This document shows positions 11,241-60,225 of a DNA stretch of 64,000 nucleotides, one piece after another. The notes beneath the pieces were generated by a model, which worked only from the letters and a program-made list of their open reading frames with translations, searched no databases and was not told where the DNA came from. Each line of letters begins with the position of its first letter. Positions within the stretch are counted from its first letter, which is position 1. The position numbers and the translations under genes are program-made. Source of the stretch: Lithobates sylvaticus (taxonomy: Eukaryota; Chordata; Amphibia; Anura; Ranidae); NCBI GenBank assembly GCA_028564925.1, contig CM053033.1, positions 116,142,252 to 116,206,251 of the forward strand, written 5' to 3'.

Positions 11241-13529
11241 AATGCATCACATCTTATCCTTTTATTCCTTAATGAATTCCTTTGGGTGTTGGTAACACTG
11301 GCCATTTCAGCCCCTCCCCTCCCCATGTCCTTCCACCTTTACACTGATGGTTCGTTTCACATTTTCCTCTTTCACGTTGTTCTAAGTGGGGTATACCTTT
11401 ATGTCCCACCAAGGTTTCCAAATCTTTTTGTATTTCTTCATACTTCTATGTCTGACATATACTGTTTTTTCCTTCCATATTATCTCATTCATATTTCGCT
11501 CCCACTCTCTACAGGTTGGAGGTAGCACCGATTGCCATCTTTGTGCTCTCAATTTCTCTAAGCACTGCAACCTGAGTACATCTGAGATCTCCCTCCCCTT
11601 CTACATAACCCAGGACACATAACCTTTCGTCTAGGTTCAGAGACATCCCAAATACCAAGTTTATAGTTCCAGATATCTCCTTCCAATACCGGTATAGCTT
11701 TGGGCACCTCCAAAACATATGAATAAGATCCCCTTCTGTATCCCCACACCTGGGGCAGCTGGCATCTGATCTCTGACCAAACAGGAAGAGATTTTGGGGG
11801 GTTTAGTATGCTCTATATAACAGAAATAAATGTGACATCCTTTGTGAGGGAGAAAGTGAAACCAACAATACCAAAAGTAGCTCCAAGGGTGTGGTAGTGC
11901 CACCCCTCCTTCATCTCTTTGTAATTGTAGGGTACGTAAATGTATTCTTGCTGGCCCTCCTTTCCATATTAATTCTCTAAAAATAACGTCTATCTTTTGA
12001 AACCACTTTTTATATACCCACACTGGGGAGTTGTGCAATACATACAGGAGCTGTGGCATCCATAGCATTTTGATTAAATTACATGGTCCTGCTACAGATA
12101 AGGGGAGCCGACTCCAGATCTTATTTTTCCCTTTAAATTTAGCTAAGAGCGGGACTATATTATTTATAATATATTGCTTGGGGTCTCTCGTAATATCTAT
12201 TCCCAGATATTTCATTTTATATAATATTTATTTATTTATATAAAGCAACCTTTTCTTCCCCCTCTCCACTCCTAAATCCTCTAACCTCTGGGGAAGTCCT
12301 AATAGCTATTGCCAGGGGTTCAAGTGCGAGGGCAAAGAGCAGGGGCGAATAAGGATACCCCTGTCTCGTCCCCCTCGACAGTCGAAATTCGTCAGAATAT
12401 TCGTTATTCACTCTCACTCTTGCTTCCGGCATTTTACGTATATAATAATTTAATCCAATTGACGAAGGCAGGGCCAAATTGAAACCTCGCCAAGGCCAGC
12501 CACAGATATTGCCACTCCAAGCTATCAAAGGCCTTGGGAGCATCCACTAGATTTTAGTTAGGGGTATCAGAGTAAAGGGGGCTGAATACAAAGGCACGTT
12601 ACACTTTTTAGATATTTATTGGTAAAAAATGTTGAAAACCATTTATTGTTTTCCTTCCACTTCACAATTATGTACCACTTTGTGTTGGTCTATCACATAA
12701 AATCCCAATAAAATAAATTTACGTTTTTGGTTGTAACATGACAAAATGTGGAAAATGTCAAGGCGTATGAATACTTTTTCAAGGCACTGTAAACCATACA
12801 GATAAACATAGGTTTGTTACAGTAACACTCACCCCCCAAAAAATATTCACTATATTACCAAAAGTATTGGGACACCTGTGTTTACACGCACATGATTTTT
12901 AATGGCATCCCAGTCTTAGTCTGTGGGTTCAATATTGAGTTGGCCCACCCTTTGCAGATATAACAGCTTCAACTCTTCTGGGAAGGCTGTCCACAAGGTT
13001 TTTAGGAGTGTGTCTATAGGAATGTTTGACCATTATTCCAGAAGAGCATTTCTGATGTCAGGCACTGATGTTGGACGAGAAGGCCTGTATCGCAGTCTCC
13101 GCTCTAATTCATCCCAAAGGTGTTCTATCGGGTTGAGATTAGGACTCTGTGCAGGCCAGTCAAGTTCCTCCACCCCAACCTCACTCATCCATGTCTTTAT
13201 GGACCTTGTTTGTGCACTGGTTGGATGTTGGAACAGGAAGGGGCCATCCCCAAACTGTTCCCACAAAGTTGGGAGCATGAAATTGTCCAAAATGTCTTGG
13301 TATGCTGACGCCTTAAGAGTTCCCTTCACTGGAGCTAAAGCCGGGTTCACGTATATGCAGCCACGGTTCGTGCCCGTTGTCCGGTGCATGTCTATTCATT
13401 GGTTCGGGTGTGAATCAGGTGTGAATTTTCTCCTGAATTCACATCTGAATGGGATCCAAACACACACCGGACCCTTTTTCAATCTGGACCGTAGCTGCCC
13501 TGGACATGTGTGAACAGGCTCCATTGAGA

Positions 13530-14012
13530 TTTTTTTCTCCGGCTATACTCGAGTGGGGTAAGAGACTGAATTAATATATGTGTTTACTGAATGTTTTCCC
13601 TCATGTAACAAGTGCTTGAATGTACATTTATCATGCTTTCTGTGATATTATATATCTGCAAATTAGTTTTTTCAGATGTATATTTCCTGAAGAAGCCACT
13701 ATGTGGCGAAACTAGTTGAAATGAAATATTGAAATCATCCACTATATGTACTGCTTTTAGTATATATGTCTTGTTGAGATTTTGTCCTTTTCCTTTATAT
13801 TTGTAATAAATTGTGTGAAAATTTTACAATCGTCTTTAACTTGGAGTTATACTTACTTATCAAGTACCGTAATAGTCCGCCAGCTCCCCTTTTGAGGTGC
13901 TCTGGATTGGGAACCAGACCACCAACATTTTTTCCATATTGATTCTGGATGATGGTACGATCGTTATAATAACATATCCTCATGGTATTTGGTTAGGCCC
14001 TACCCCTTTTTT
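13530..14012 (+). mobile_element. Short retro-insert carrying a hammerhead ribozyme (Penelope-like or retrozyme type)
   Basis: A 483-bp insert bounded by an exact 9-bp duplication CCATTGAGA (13521-13529, 14013-14021) in a MITE whose uninterrupted relatives lack it. It holds the hammerhead motif at 13681-13723. In animals such minimal hammerheads are known in Penelope-like retroelements. No reverse transcriptase is encoded here, so this is a terminal fragment or a non-autonomous unit; the family is inferred. Confidence 0.6.
13681..13723 (+). ncRNA. Hammerhead ribozyme motif (minimal, short stem III)
   Basis: All core parts are present in order: stem I strand ATTTC (13682-13686), CTGAAGA core (13687-13693), stem II GCCAC/GTGGC with a 3-nt loop (13695-13707), GAAA (13708-13711), palindromic CTAG for stem III (13712-13715), TT at the cleavage site (13716-13717), then GAAAT (13718-13722) pairing with ATTTC. 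Predicted cleavage follows 13717. The short palindromic stem III is typical of Penelope-type hammerheads, which may act as dimers. Confidence 0.72.
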
Positions 14013-14483
14013 CCATTGAGAGCCGGTCACACTCGCATGTCATGCGAATTGGATGCGGGGAAACCAATTTGCATATGTGTAAACCCAGCCTAAGGGGCCA
14101 AACCCAACCCCTGAAAAACAACCCCACACCATAACCCCCTCTCCACCAAATGATTTGGACCAGTGCACAAAGCAAGGCCCATAAAGACATGGATGAGCGA
14201 GTTTGGGGTGGAGGAATTTGAGAACTGGTGCAGAGACTGCGAGCCAGGCCTTCTCATCCAACATCAGTGCCTGACCTTAGAAATGTGCTTCTGGAAGAAT
14301 GGTCAAACATTCCCATAAGCACACTCCTAAACCTTGTGGACAGCCTTCCCAGAAGAGTTGAAGCTGTTATAGCTGCAAAGGGTGGGCCAACTCAAAATTG
14401 AACCCTATGGACTAAGACTGGGATGCCATTAAAGTTCCTGTGCGTGTAAAGGCAGGTGTCTCAATACTTTTGGTAATATAATG

Positions 14484-14991
14484 TATATATCTATGGGGTT
14501 GCATATACTTTAAGCCTCTCAGCAATGTAACAATCTGCTTCAACTGTAGTTTAATAGAAACAGTACAATTGCACAGAGAGTGGAGTGCAGTACACAGACT
14601 TTCTGAAAGCCCTGCTCAATCTTGCAATGAGAAAATTATATAAAACATTGATTGAAATGGAGTCGACCTTCTGAGTTTAACATAGTTGCAGTCTTCTTCA
14701 ATTGTATTAAGTGAGAACCACATAATTTTACTTGCAAAGAATGGCTTTTTGACAGCACAGACGACTTTAGGAATGTGCTGGAGTGATATGGCCTTGGTAT
14801 ATGTATCTATATGTAATTCACAGCGGCAGAAGGAGAGAGGAGGGCATGTGGGCACACACGTGGCAAGGGGTAGAGCGATGGGGGTGGGATGGATTTTGTT
14901 TCAATTTATGCATCAGAGTTTGTACTGCTATTGTTCAGGACACTTGGATCAGTGGGTGCAGAGACATTGTCCATATTAACAAGGGCTGCAG
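14484..14991. other. Upstream region of lectin exon 1; nothing definite
   Basis: No repeat recognised. It should contain the 5' UTR or an upstream intron. No convincing TATA box or CpG cluster is seen. Confidence 0.4.
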
Positions 14992-52246
<37,255 letters not shown>

Positions 52247-52494
52247 CCTGCTGGGCCAGCAGAGTGAAGAAGGTCTGGAGTTTCCTATGAAGAGACAGCT
52301 CTGAAGGGGTCAACTTCAAACATTCAACACCCTTCAAAATGTGGAATTTGCAAAGTTGATAAGATTGTTTGAGATTTCAGTTCAGTACACCAAAAGGGTA
52401 ATTTTCTGTACTTCACCTTAGAAAAAGAAGGCTAGTGCAGCCACAAGCTGCCACATATTGCATTTTTTTTTCTTGGGTTTAGATATACAGTACT
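52247..52494 (+). other. Probable 3' UTR of the lectin gene
   Basis: Unique-looking sequence directly after the stop codon, before the next repeat. No canonical AATAAA is visible, so the poly(A) site is either non-canonical or lies in or beyond the repeat. Confidence 0.4.
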
Positions 52495-52498
52495 TTAA

Positions 52499-53200
52499 CT
52501 ACTTGCCGACTGGGAACTTTTACCCCCTTCTTGCCCAGGCCAATTTTCAGCTTTCAGAGCTGTGTGAATGACAATTATGTGGTCATGCAACACTACCCAT
52601 ATGACATTTTTATATATATTTTTTCACACAAATAGAGCTTTATTTTGGTGGTATTTAATCATCACTGGGTTTTTTATTTTTTGCGCTCTAAACAAACAAA
52701 ATTCCCCAAATTTGGGAAAAAATATTGTTTTTCTTTGTTTGTTATAAAATGTTGTAAATAAGTAATCTTTCTTCATACATTTAGGCCACATTGTATTCTG
52801 CTACATTTCTTTGGTGAAAATAATCCAAATTAGTGTTTATTATTTAGTCTGTAGGAAAGGTATAGAGTCCCCAAAATATGGTATGCACAGTATATCTGAA
52901 AATTGATCAAACCTGATGACGGCATATCTAATTTCTTTAGGCCCGAAAATGCCAGGACAGTACAAATACCCCCCAAATGACCTTTTTGGAAAGTAGACAG
53001 TGTGAGGTATTTAGTAAGAGGCATGGTGTGTTTTTTGAAGTTGTAATTTGTTGTCACTTTATTTTTTTAAAGAAAATAGTTATCTTTTTTTTTTACATGC
53101 TGTCACCAGAGTAGTACAGTATCATCATATAACTGGTGTGGCGGTGACCAGGGACACTGACTGGTATGTTAAAAAAAAATATATATATACACATTATACA
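52499..53200. mobile_element. piggyBac-like MITE (CCACTT family), copy 3, right end unclear
   Basis: TTAA at 52495-52498, then CTACTTGCC and the family phrase caaatagagctttattttgg. The right end is not recognised. Confidence 0.65.
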
Positions 53201-53636
53201 CTACTTACCTTGCAGTAGGGTGACCACATTTCCAAACTGCCAGTCAGGGACAATTTTGCCAAGGACCGGAGGGGTGGTGTTGAAGGAATGTAGTCTCGGA
53301 GTTGACGAGGATTTTAGGGGCGAGTGATTTGTCTGGCTGGTTTTAGCACTTATATCATCCCAACACCATGCTTGATATGGTGTCAGGATGATTAAATCAT
53401 ATTATTTCTATTACTACATTACTACATTATAATATTATAATATGAAATAGTTCAACTCACCATAATGCAGAATCAGTGGGAACCCTGAGCTTGTCACTTG
53501 CCACCAGATGCAGCATGCCACCGTCACCTGCTACCAGATGCAGTGTGTCAGGTGAGGTGGGTGGCAGTTGCTTTACTAGGGTTGGTGTCACCCCACCGGT
53601 GCGGTAAAACATGGTGTCACCCCCTGCCAAGTAAAG

Positions 53637-54265
53637 TCCCCCCTCAGTACAGACCCCCCTTCATTAAGTATAGACTCCCCTCCCTCAGTACAGACCCCCT
53701 CCCTCAGTACAGACACCCTCCCTCAATGCAGACCCCCCTCCCTCAGTATAGATCCCCCTCCCTCAGTACAGACCCCCCTCCCTCAGTATAGATCCCCTCC
53801 CTCAGTACAGACTCCCCTCCCTCAGTATAGATCCCCTCCCTCAGTACAGACCCCCCTCCCTCAGTATAGATCCCCCTCCCTCAGTACAGGCCCCCCTCCC
53901 CTCAGTACAGATCCCCTCCCTCAGTACAGATCCCCCTCCCTCAGTACAGACCCCCCTCCCCAATAAGTACCGACCCCCCCACTAAGTACAGACCCCCCTC
54001 TCTCAGTATAGATCCCCCTCCCTCAGTACAGACCCCCCCAAATAAGTAAAGACCCCCCTCCCTCAGTATAGATCCCCCTCTCTCAGTACAGACCCCCCAA
54101 TAAGTACAGACCACCCACTAAGTACAGACCCCCACCCTCAGTATAGATCCCCCTCAATCAGTACGGACTCCCCCAACATATATAGACCCCTCAAAAAGTA
54201 CAGACCCCCTCAGTACAGACCCCCCCCGCTAAGTACAGACCCCCCCGCTAAGTACAGACCCCTTA
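53637..54265 (+). repeat. Minisatellite, unit about 20-21 bp (CCTCCCTCAGTACAGACCCC)
   Basis: Roughly thirty units alternating CAGTACAGACC and CAGTATAGATC, eroding to CCCCAATAAGTACAGACC at the right. Confidence 0.92.
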
Positions 54266-54649
54266 CTCTCAGGCGGGGGCGGTCTCCGCTCGGCTGTGCT
54301 CAGGCGGGGGCGGTCTCAGCTCCCCTTGGTGTATATCATGCCCCCTTGAGGTCGTAACCATCACTTCTGCTAAATGCTGCCCACTGGGGAGGTAAAGGGG
54401 CATGCTTGAAAGTCCTGCCTACAACTGTGGTCATTAAACCTATCATCAGCCTGCAGGGCAAGCAAATTGGAGGTGGAACCCTTTTTCAAAATAACATGGT
54501 GCCACATGAATACGCACATCTCAGCAGATGCGTGAGGGTGTCATTAACAATTAATGGCACTGATGTGTATCTGCTTGTTTCTGTGGTGTCAGGGAAGTGA
54601 TTTTTGCATGCGTTCTCGACACACACAAATGTGAATGCAGGCTAAATGT

Positions 54650-54880
54650 CTCAGTTACATTGGTGGCCAGTGTAAATCTTCTCATTACGTTGGGGCATGG
54701 TGTACAATCCTTTCATTCACACTAGTGGCAAGTGTGAAGGTCCCCTTTACATTGGTGGTCAGTGTAAATCCCTCCTTACATTAGTGGTTCCTGTGAATGC
54801 TCCTAGTACATTAGTGATCAGTGTAAATCCCCATTACATTAGTGGTCAATGGGAATCCCCATTACATTGGAGTTTTCTGT
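54650..54880 (+). repeat. Degenerate tandem repeat, unit about 32 bp
   Basis: About seven units built on TTACATTGGTGGTCAGTGTAAAT. Confidence 0.75.
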
Positions 54881-54972
54881 CTATTGATGTGTCACCTCAC
54901 CTCCCCAGTCCACGGTGTGCAGGCCATGAGGAGATGATGTACTGTAACCTTTAGCAACCAATCAGTGAACAG

Positions 54973-56099
54973 CAGTGTCGGCCGGTGCTTAAAATATTTG
55001 GGGGGGGGGGGCGCAAATAAACTGAAAAATTCTGAAAAAAAACCCCATCAAACGCAGCCATTGTGCCCATTAAAACGCAGCCACTGTGCCCATTAAAACG
55101 AAGCCACTGTGCCCATTAAAATGCAGCCACTGTGCCCATCAAAACGCAACCACTGTGCCCATCAAAATGCAGCCACTGTGCCCATCAAACGCAGCCACTG
55201 TGCCCATCAAAACGCAACCACTGTGCCCATCAAAATGCAGCCACTGTGCCCATCAAACGCAGCCACTGTGCCCATTAAAACGCTGCCACTGTGCCCATTA
55301 AAACGCAGCCACTGTGCCCATCAAACGCAGCCACTTTGCCACTGTGCCCATCAAACGCAGCCACTTTGCCATCAAACACAGCCACTTTGCCACTTTGCCA
55401 TCAAACACAGCCACTTTGCCATCAAACACAGCCACTTTGCCACTTTGCCATCAAACACAGCCACTTTGCCACTTTGCCATCAAACACAGCCACTTTGCCA
55501 TCAAACACAGCCACTTTGCCACTTAGCCACTTTGCCATCAAACACAGTCACTTCAAAATAAAGCTGTCCCTGCAAAGAAGGCTTCTGCAAAGAAGCAGCC
55601 ACTGTGCCCCTCCGCCCTGCACTTACCTTGTCTCGGGTGACGGCGGCAGCGGTGTCCTCCATTATTTCTCCTGCCCGCTCCTCCTCTCATCCTCTGCTAT
55701 GATTGGACGCCTGATAGGCGCCCAATTACAGCGCCTGTCGTTTCAGCCAATCAGGGCACATGTAACACAGACCTGTGCTCCTGATTGGCTAAGGGGCCGT
55801 ACAATGTTAGCAAACCGAATTCCTTTGGTTTGCTAACATACTGCTGAGTGACAAGGAACGCACAGCATTGCGCCCACTTCTCACTTTTGTGGACGCCTAT
55901 TAGCTAATCAGGTGTTTCCAAAAAACACCCCCACCGCTGTAATTCAGGTGCCCGTGACCGAAGAGGGGCCGGACACCTGAATAGGGGGTGTCAGCAGCGA
56001 TCATAGATAGATTCATGCAATGCATGAATCTATGGTGTATAGAGAGTGACAGGAGAGGGGGGCGGCGCTCCTGCGCCCTTTATGGACGCACCGCCGCTG
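54973..56099. mobile_element. hAT-type MITE with internal minisatellite, 1.13 kb
   Basis: Ends CAGTGTCGGCCGGTG and CACCGCCGCTG with an exact 8-bp duplication GTGAACAG (54965-54972, 56100-56107). The family is that of 582-808. Most of its length is a minisatellite and GC-rich flank. Confidence 0.87.
55060..55555 (+). repeat. Minisatellite, unit about 23 bp, then 18-31 bp variants
   Basis: Units of CAGCCACTGTGCCCATCAAA shift at about 55330 to CAGCCACTTTGCCATCAAACA, with a nested TTTGCCACTTTGCCA duplication. Reads open in several frames only because it is a repeat. Confidence 0.92.
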
Positions 56100-56157
56100 G
56101 TGAACAGTAATGATGTGCACTAACCTCTTGCAACCAATCATTGAGTAGTAAGGATAT

Positions 56158-57019
56158 TGAAGTAGAATAGTAAAGTATCGAACCAGGCAGAACTTAAGCA
56201 ATGCAGGTTTATTAACAGCTGATAACGTACAGGTTTATGTTCAAAGTATTACAAGATACAGGTCTAATTTATACAGTTTCTTACAATGCAAGCATATTAG
56301 ATATAGGTATTCTTATTCCCTAACCAAATTGAAACAATTGTGAATTGTTCTCACCTTGAACCAGAATGGGTCTTTTCTGCCAATTCTTGGGAACCCGTCA
56401 CCTGATAGGGACCAGTCGGTCTGGTCCCCTCACAGAGTTTTGGGTTCCTGCTCGACCAAGTTCTTGAAGGAAATTCACCTGAGACCACACTCTGGAACAA
56501 ATTAAGAAGTCTTCTCTGACTCATACGAGGAGACAAGTATCGGACAGATATTTGCCCATTGGTTCTGACCTCTATGACCCTTGCAATAGGGCTGCATACA
56601 CAGAGTTCAGCCTTATGAGCTCCTATCTGACTTGTCTGACAAACAATTGTAGAGCTTGCATTTATATACCCTTTTACAAGCCTATCTTAGCCATCTTTCC
56701 TACATGTGATTGGTCGCTAAGATCTATGTCAATGTAACCAACCATAAATCTGACACCTGTTCTATAACCAGACAAACTTATTACTCCCAGAATTCCTATA
56801 GGTTCATTAAAAAGATTTATAACTGCTTGTCCAATTAAAAACACCTGTGTAGAAACCATCTGGCACCCAACTGTGTTATCGAACTCTCCTTATCTTTGTA
56901 AGATTTAACTAAGTTCAAGAATTACAGATTTACGACCGTGAGAGAATTCAATAACCCCACCAGACGTGTTATATGTGTTATTGTATAATCCTATGTGTAA
57001 AAGTACTGTATCACTTACA

Positions 57020-57070
<51 letters not shown>

Positions 57071-57699
57071 TATATACATACATACACACATACGCAAAGC
57101 CAGTTACCTATTCAATATTGTCTAATTATTAACTTACATAGATATACATAAATATATATACTTCCCTGCAATATGTATTTTAACATTTTTAATGAGAGCT
57201 CAAGCAGACCTTTCTTTGACCTTGTCAAACTTAATTTAATGTTCTTTACATAACTTTCCCTTATTCCACCTAATTATTTTAACCACCTGTTTTTCTTATC
57301 TTTGACGGGGCTTATCTTATCTCTTATTATTTATGTCCTGTCAAGTGGTTTCTTTTCTAATTAGCGCTTACTTAAAAACTAAAACAATGAACTTTCACCC
57401 AGTAAACTCTTATAGAAAGTATGAGAAAGAAGCAGAGAGGCCATCTAAAGTTCAACATTTAAAATTAAATCTTTCTAAATCTATGGAAAACATAGTATAC
57501 ATTATTAAATATTAATAATTGTTGCTTTACTTATTGAATAATAATATTGATAAGACCACTACTATATAATAATAATAATAATAATATGAATAATATGAAT
57601 ATGAATAATAACAATAATAATAATTATTTTATCAATAAAATATATGCAAATCAATATGAATAATATGAAATACATTGGCTAATATGAGATTCTACAACA
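56158..57699 (-). mobile_element. Solo LTR, about 1.54 kb, minus strand
   Basis: Plus-strand ends TGAAGTAGAA and TTCTACAACA with ATAT on both sides (56154-56157, 57700-57703). On the minus strand a TATATAAA box lies near 56670 and an AATAAA near 56205, in the order expected for an LTR promoter and poly(A) signal. A long (TA)n run lies at 57019-57065. No internal region. Confidence 0.75.
57019..57085 (+). repeat. (TA)n microsatellite
   Basis: About twenty TA units, then TACATA variants, inside the LTR. Confidence 0.92.
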
Positions 57700-57783
57700 A
57701 TATGCAGTAACATCTATCAACCAATTAGTAAGCAGTAATAATGTGCAGTAATCTCTAGTAAACAATTAGGGAGTGGTAAGGGC

Positions 57784-58975
57784 AGGGGCTGGCTGGGCCG
57801 GGGGGCAGGGTGGAAATTTCCCCCCAGGCCGGTGCCTACATTAACCACTGGCTGTTTTTTTTTTTTTTCCCAGGCTGTGACGGGCGGCCTGGGTTACACA
57901 GTGCTAATGGATGTTGGCTGATTGGCTAGCTCAATGCTGCTGCCCTGCCTGCGTTGCATTGTGGGAGTTGTAGTCCTGGCGGTGTGAGCGCAGCAAACTA
58001 TAACTCCCACCTCCCAGGAGTCTCAGAGGCAGGCCAGGTTGCGTGGCACGTCAGGGGAGGGGACGCCTGGCATCAAGAACGTCACATTGCACGTGACCTG
58101 CTGGGCTTACGGGCGCTGACTTAAGGAGTGGCTAGCTGCAGTCTGCAGAGAAGACAAGACGTGATTCAGAATCATCACCCCACCCCCGAAGAGTGGCAAG
58201 GACTTGGTTCAGTGTCTCCTCACTGAAACAATGTTCCCCAGCCTGAAGTAAGGTGTTGATGACCCCTGTGATAACCTTCACAAAATGACTAGAAAATCCC
58301 CTTCAGTAGTAAATTTTTATTAATGATGCATAGCATAGTCATCATGACAATCATGACATCATGAGTCTGAGCAGACTCAGACTCATCTAGCACCCTCCTC
58401 CCCACCATGGGACTCATCTAGCACCCTCCTCCCCACCAGCGGACTCATCTAGCACCCTCCTCCCCGCCAGCGGACTCATCTAGCACCCACCTCCCCACCA
58501 GCGGACTCATCTAGCACCCTCCTCCCCACCAGCGGACTCATCTAGAACCCTCCCCCGCCAGCGGACTCATCTAGCATCCCCCCACCAGCAGACTCATCTA
58601 GCACCCTCCCCCCGCCAGCAGACTCATCTAACACCCCCCGCCAGCGGACTAATCTTGCACCCTCCCACTGCCAGCGGACTCATCTAGAACCCTCCCCCCA
58701 CCAGTGGACTCATCTAGCACCCCCCCACCAGCGCATTAGTCCAACCAATCCCCCCTCCCGCACGCACGGGCAGCAGCACAGATGCACACAGCCATCCCGA
58801 CCCCCCCAGTCAGTGGAGCGGACTGATCTGGGAGGACACCCGCCCGCTGCATGCCCTGAACTTACGCCATCTTAGTGGTGGGTCAGGCAGTGGGTTAATG
58901 GCAGCAAGATGCATATAGGGGGTGGAGAGGAGAGAGGGGGCAGCGCCCGGGTGCCCCTAATGGGCCGCTACTGCA
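57784..58975. mobile_element. Probable hAT-type MITE of the 582-808 family
   Basis: Right end GTGCCCCTAATGGGCCGCTACTG resembles the family end (shown here only by its last words, GGCCGCTACTG). The left edge CAGGGGCTGGCTGGG is plausible, but no 8-bp duplication is seen. Contains the 58376-58745 minisatellite. Confidence 0.45.
58376..58745 (+). repeat. Minisatellite, unit about 30 bp (GCGGACTCATCTAGCACCCT)
   Basis: Twelve or so copies with variable runs of C. No unique spacers, so not a CRISPR array. Confidence 0.92.
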
Positions 58976-59239
58976 TTTTGGTTCTTCTGTTTTGAACGGA
59001 GCCCTCAGTGTTTTATGTGAATGTAACCCAGTCACACATTGAAGTGTATTTGGAAATTCAGACTCTGGGCAGTGGGCACTGAGGGTTAGGACAGGTGTGC
59101 AGAGATTTGCTATACTACATAGAACCGCTATCCCACAAATATATATTCTTGCAATTGCCTGGAGAGATTTTGAGCTCCCAGTTCTGTATAGAGGGCTGTG
59201 AGACAGACCCAGGCCCTGACACCCAGGGCCCCAGCTGAC

Positions 59240-59550
59240 CCCCACATCCCATGAGCACTGATCAGGCTACACTAATGGGCACTGATCAGGCTGCACTAAT
59301 GGGCACTTTCTGCACTGGTGAGGCTGCCTTGATGGGCACTGTTCAGGCTGCACTGATGGGCACTGCACTGGTGAGTCTGCACTGATGGGCACTGGTGACC
59401 GTGAGGCTGCATTGATGGGCACTGATTAGGCTGCATTGATGGGCATTGATCAGGCTGCACTGATGGGTGGTACTGTCTGCACTGGTGAGGCTGCATGGAT
59501 GGGCACTGCCTACATTGGTGACCGTGAGGCTGCATTGATAGGCACTGATC
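59240..59550 (+). repeat. Minisatellite, unit about 22-26 bp, like 21860-22290
   Basis: Units of GGCTGCACTGATGGGCACTG with variants; the same words as the array within the MITE at 21561. Confidence 0.87.
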
Positions 59551-59639
59551 TGTATGTTTTGAGAGCTGTGCATGCTCTTGTATGTTTTGAAGCTAGACTT
59601 GTATACCAGTGATGTATCTGGGAAGTAGGCATGTTGTTG

Positions 59640-60000
59640 CAGAATAATTTCCACCTATAGGCTCGATTCTCATTGGTGCGATGCGGGAACCCTGCAAATC
59701 CACTGCGGCTTCCCGCATCGCACCTGACTCTCAGGCAGTTCAAACTGCCCTATGTGAACCGCTGGTGGTGTTAATACGAAGTTAATGACACCCCTAGATC
59801 AGTTTGCATATTGCAATCCGATTCTGGTGCGGACCAAAAAAGGTTCTGTATGTGTTTGGTCTGAATGCAATTCAAATTCAGCCATACAGTCTGTATGGCT
59901 GAATTCACATCACACAGACATTGCATGTGATCTGCACAGCAGTGCGATGTGAATCACATGCGATGTCTGACATCACAGCAGTTTGAACCAGCCCATACTG
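59640..60000. mobile_element. Possible palindromic MITE
   Basis: GGTGCGATGCGGGAA and inverse TTCCCGCATCGCACC at 59677-59723, with further inverted words to TTTGAACCAGCCCAT near 59992. Ends not defined. Confidence 0.4.
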
Positions 60001-60047
60001 TACAGCATTATTGTTCAGTGTTTGTGTTAATGGGAATTCTGTGGTTT

Positions 60048-60199
60048 CAGGGGTCTCCAAACTTTGGCCCTCCAGTTGTTCAGGAACTACAATTCCCATC
60101 ATGCCTAGTCAAGTCTGTGAATGCCAGAGTTTTACAATGCCTCATGGGACGTGTAGTTCGGCAACAGCTGGTGAGCCGTAGTTTGGAGATCCCTGGACT
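60048..60199. mobile_element. Probable hAT-type MITE, about 150 bp
   Basis: CAGGGGTCTCCAAACTTTGG at left, AGTTTGGAGATCCCTG at right, as in 40824-41169 but shorter. No clear duplication. Confidence 0.55.
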
Positions 60200-60225
60200 T
60201 TAGATGCTGAAATATATGTTATATA

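Larger units (their letters stand above)
9409..12544 (-). mobile_element. L1-type LINE with nested MITE and solo LTR
   Basis: Minus-strand LINE with an A-rich 3' end at 9409 and a 10-bp target duplication CACTAGATTT (9399-9408, 12545-12554). Frames at 12232-12543 (RLSRGTRQGYPYSPLLFALALEP, split here by family knowledge into the RT motif after the template loop), 11661-12215 (KYLGIDITRD, LLYVLHN) and 11509-11749 (zinc-knuckle region) give the ORF2 C-terminal half. It is 5'-truncated and frameshifted. A MITE (9455-9865) and a solo LTR (10160-11240) lie within its 3' UTR. Confidence 0.85.
6900..12789 (-). mobile_element. Tc1-like element, left end lost, split by nested insertions
   Basis: Minus-strand transposase remnants ([15 protein letters not shown] at about 7030, [15 protein letters not shown] at about 7700, helix-turn-helix region about 8300-8500) and a right terminal repeat that ends CAAGGCACTG at 12789, followed by TA. 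It is the same family as the better copy at 31038-32954, which serves as an empty-site reference. Inserted in it: a Harbinger-like MITE (7176-7599), a partial MITE (about 7935-8250), two MITEs side by side (8574-8895 and 8899-9280) and a LINE (9409-12544). Non-functional. Confidence 0.85.
13339..14090. mobile_element. MITE (GGCTGGGTTTACA ends) split by a retro-insert
   Basis: Ends GCCGGGTTCACGTATATGC and the inverse of GGCTGGGTTTACACATATGC, flanked by TAA (13336-13338, 14091-14093). The retro-insert at 13530-14012 lies within. Relatives: 30238-30484 and about 23530-23729. Confidence 0.78.
12848..14483. mobile_element. Foldback derivative of a Tc1-like element, copy 1
   Basis: Ends CACTATATTACCAAAAGTATT and near-inverse. 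The left arm carries the transposase C-terminal half on the minus strand (13389 down to about 12950: YQDILDNF, SPNLNPIEHLWDELERRL), and the right arm carries the same C terminus on the plus strand (about 14228-14400: LVDSLPRRVEAVIAAKGG). The catalytic MVWGCFSG region (minus, about 14130) lies between. Both arms thus encode the end of the protein, which cannot be an autonomous layout. A MITE (13339-14090) interrupts it. Confidence 0.82.

Noticed and set aside
55086-55836. Overlapping open frames of 70-181 codons with MPIKTQPLCPSK-like repeats
   Set aside because: They read through a 23-bp minisatellite whose unit has no stop in several frames; composition is pure repeat and the array lies inside a MITE.
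58376-58745. Regular 30-bp repeat that might look like a CRISPR array
   Set aside because: Units are contiguous with no unique spacers, and the genome is vertebrate.
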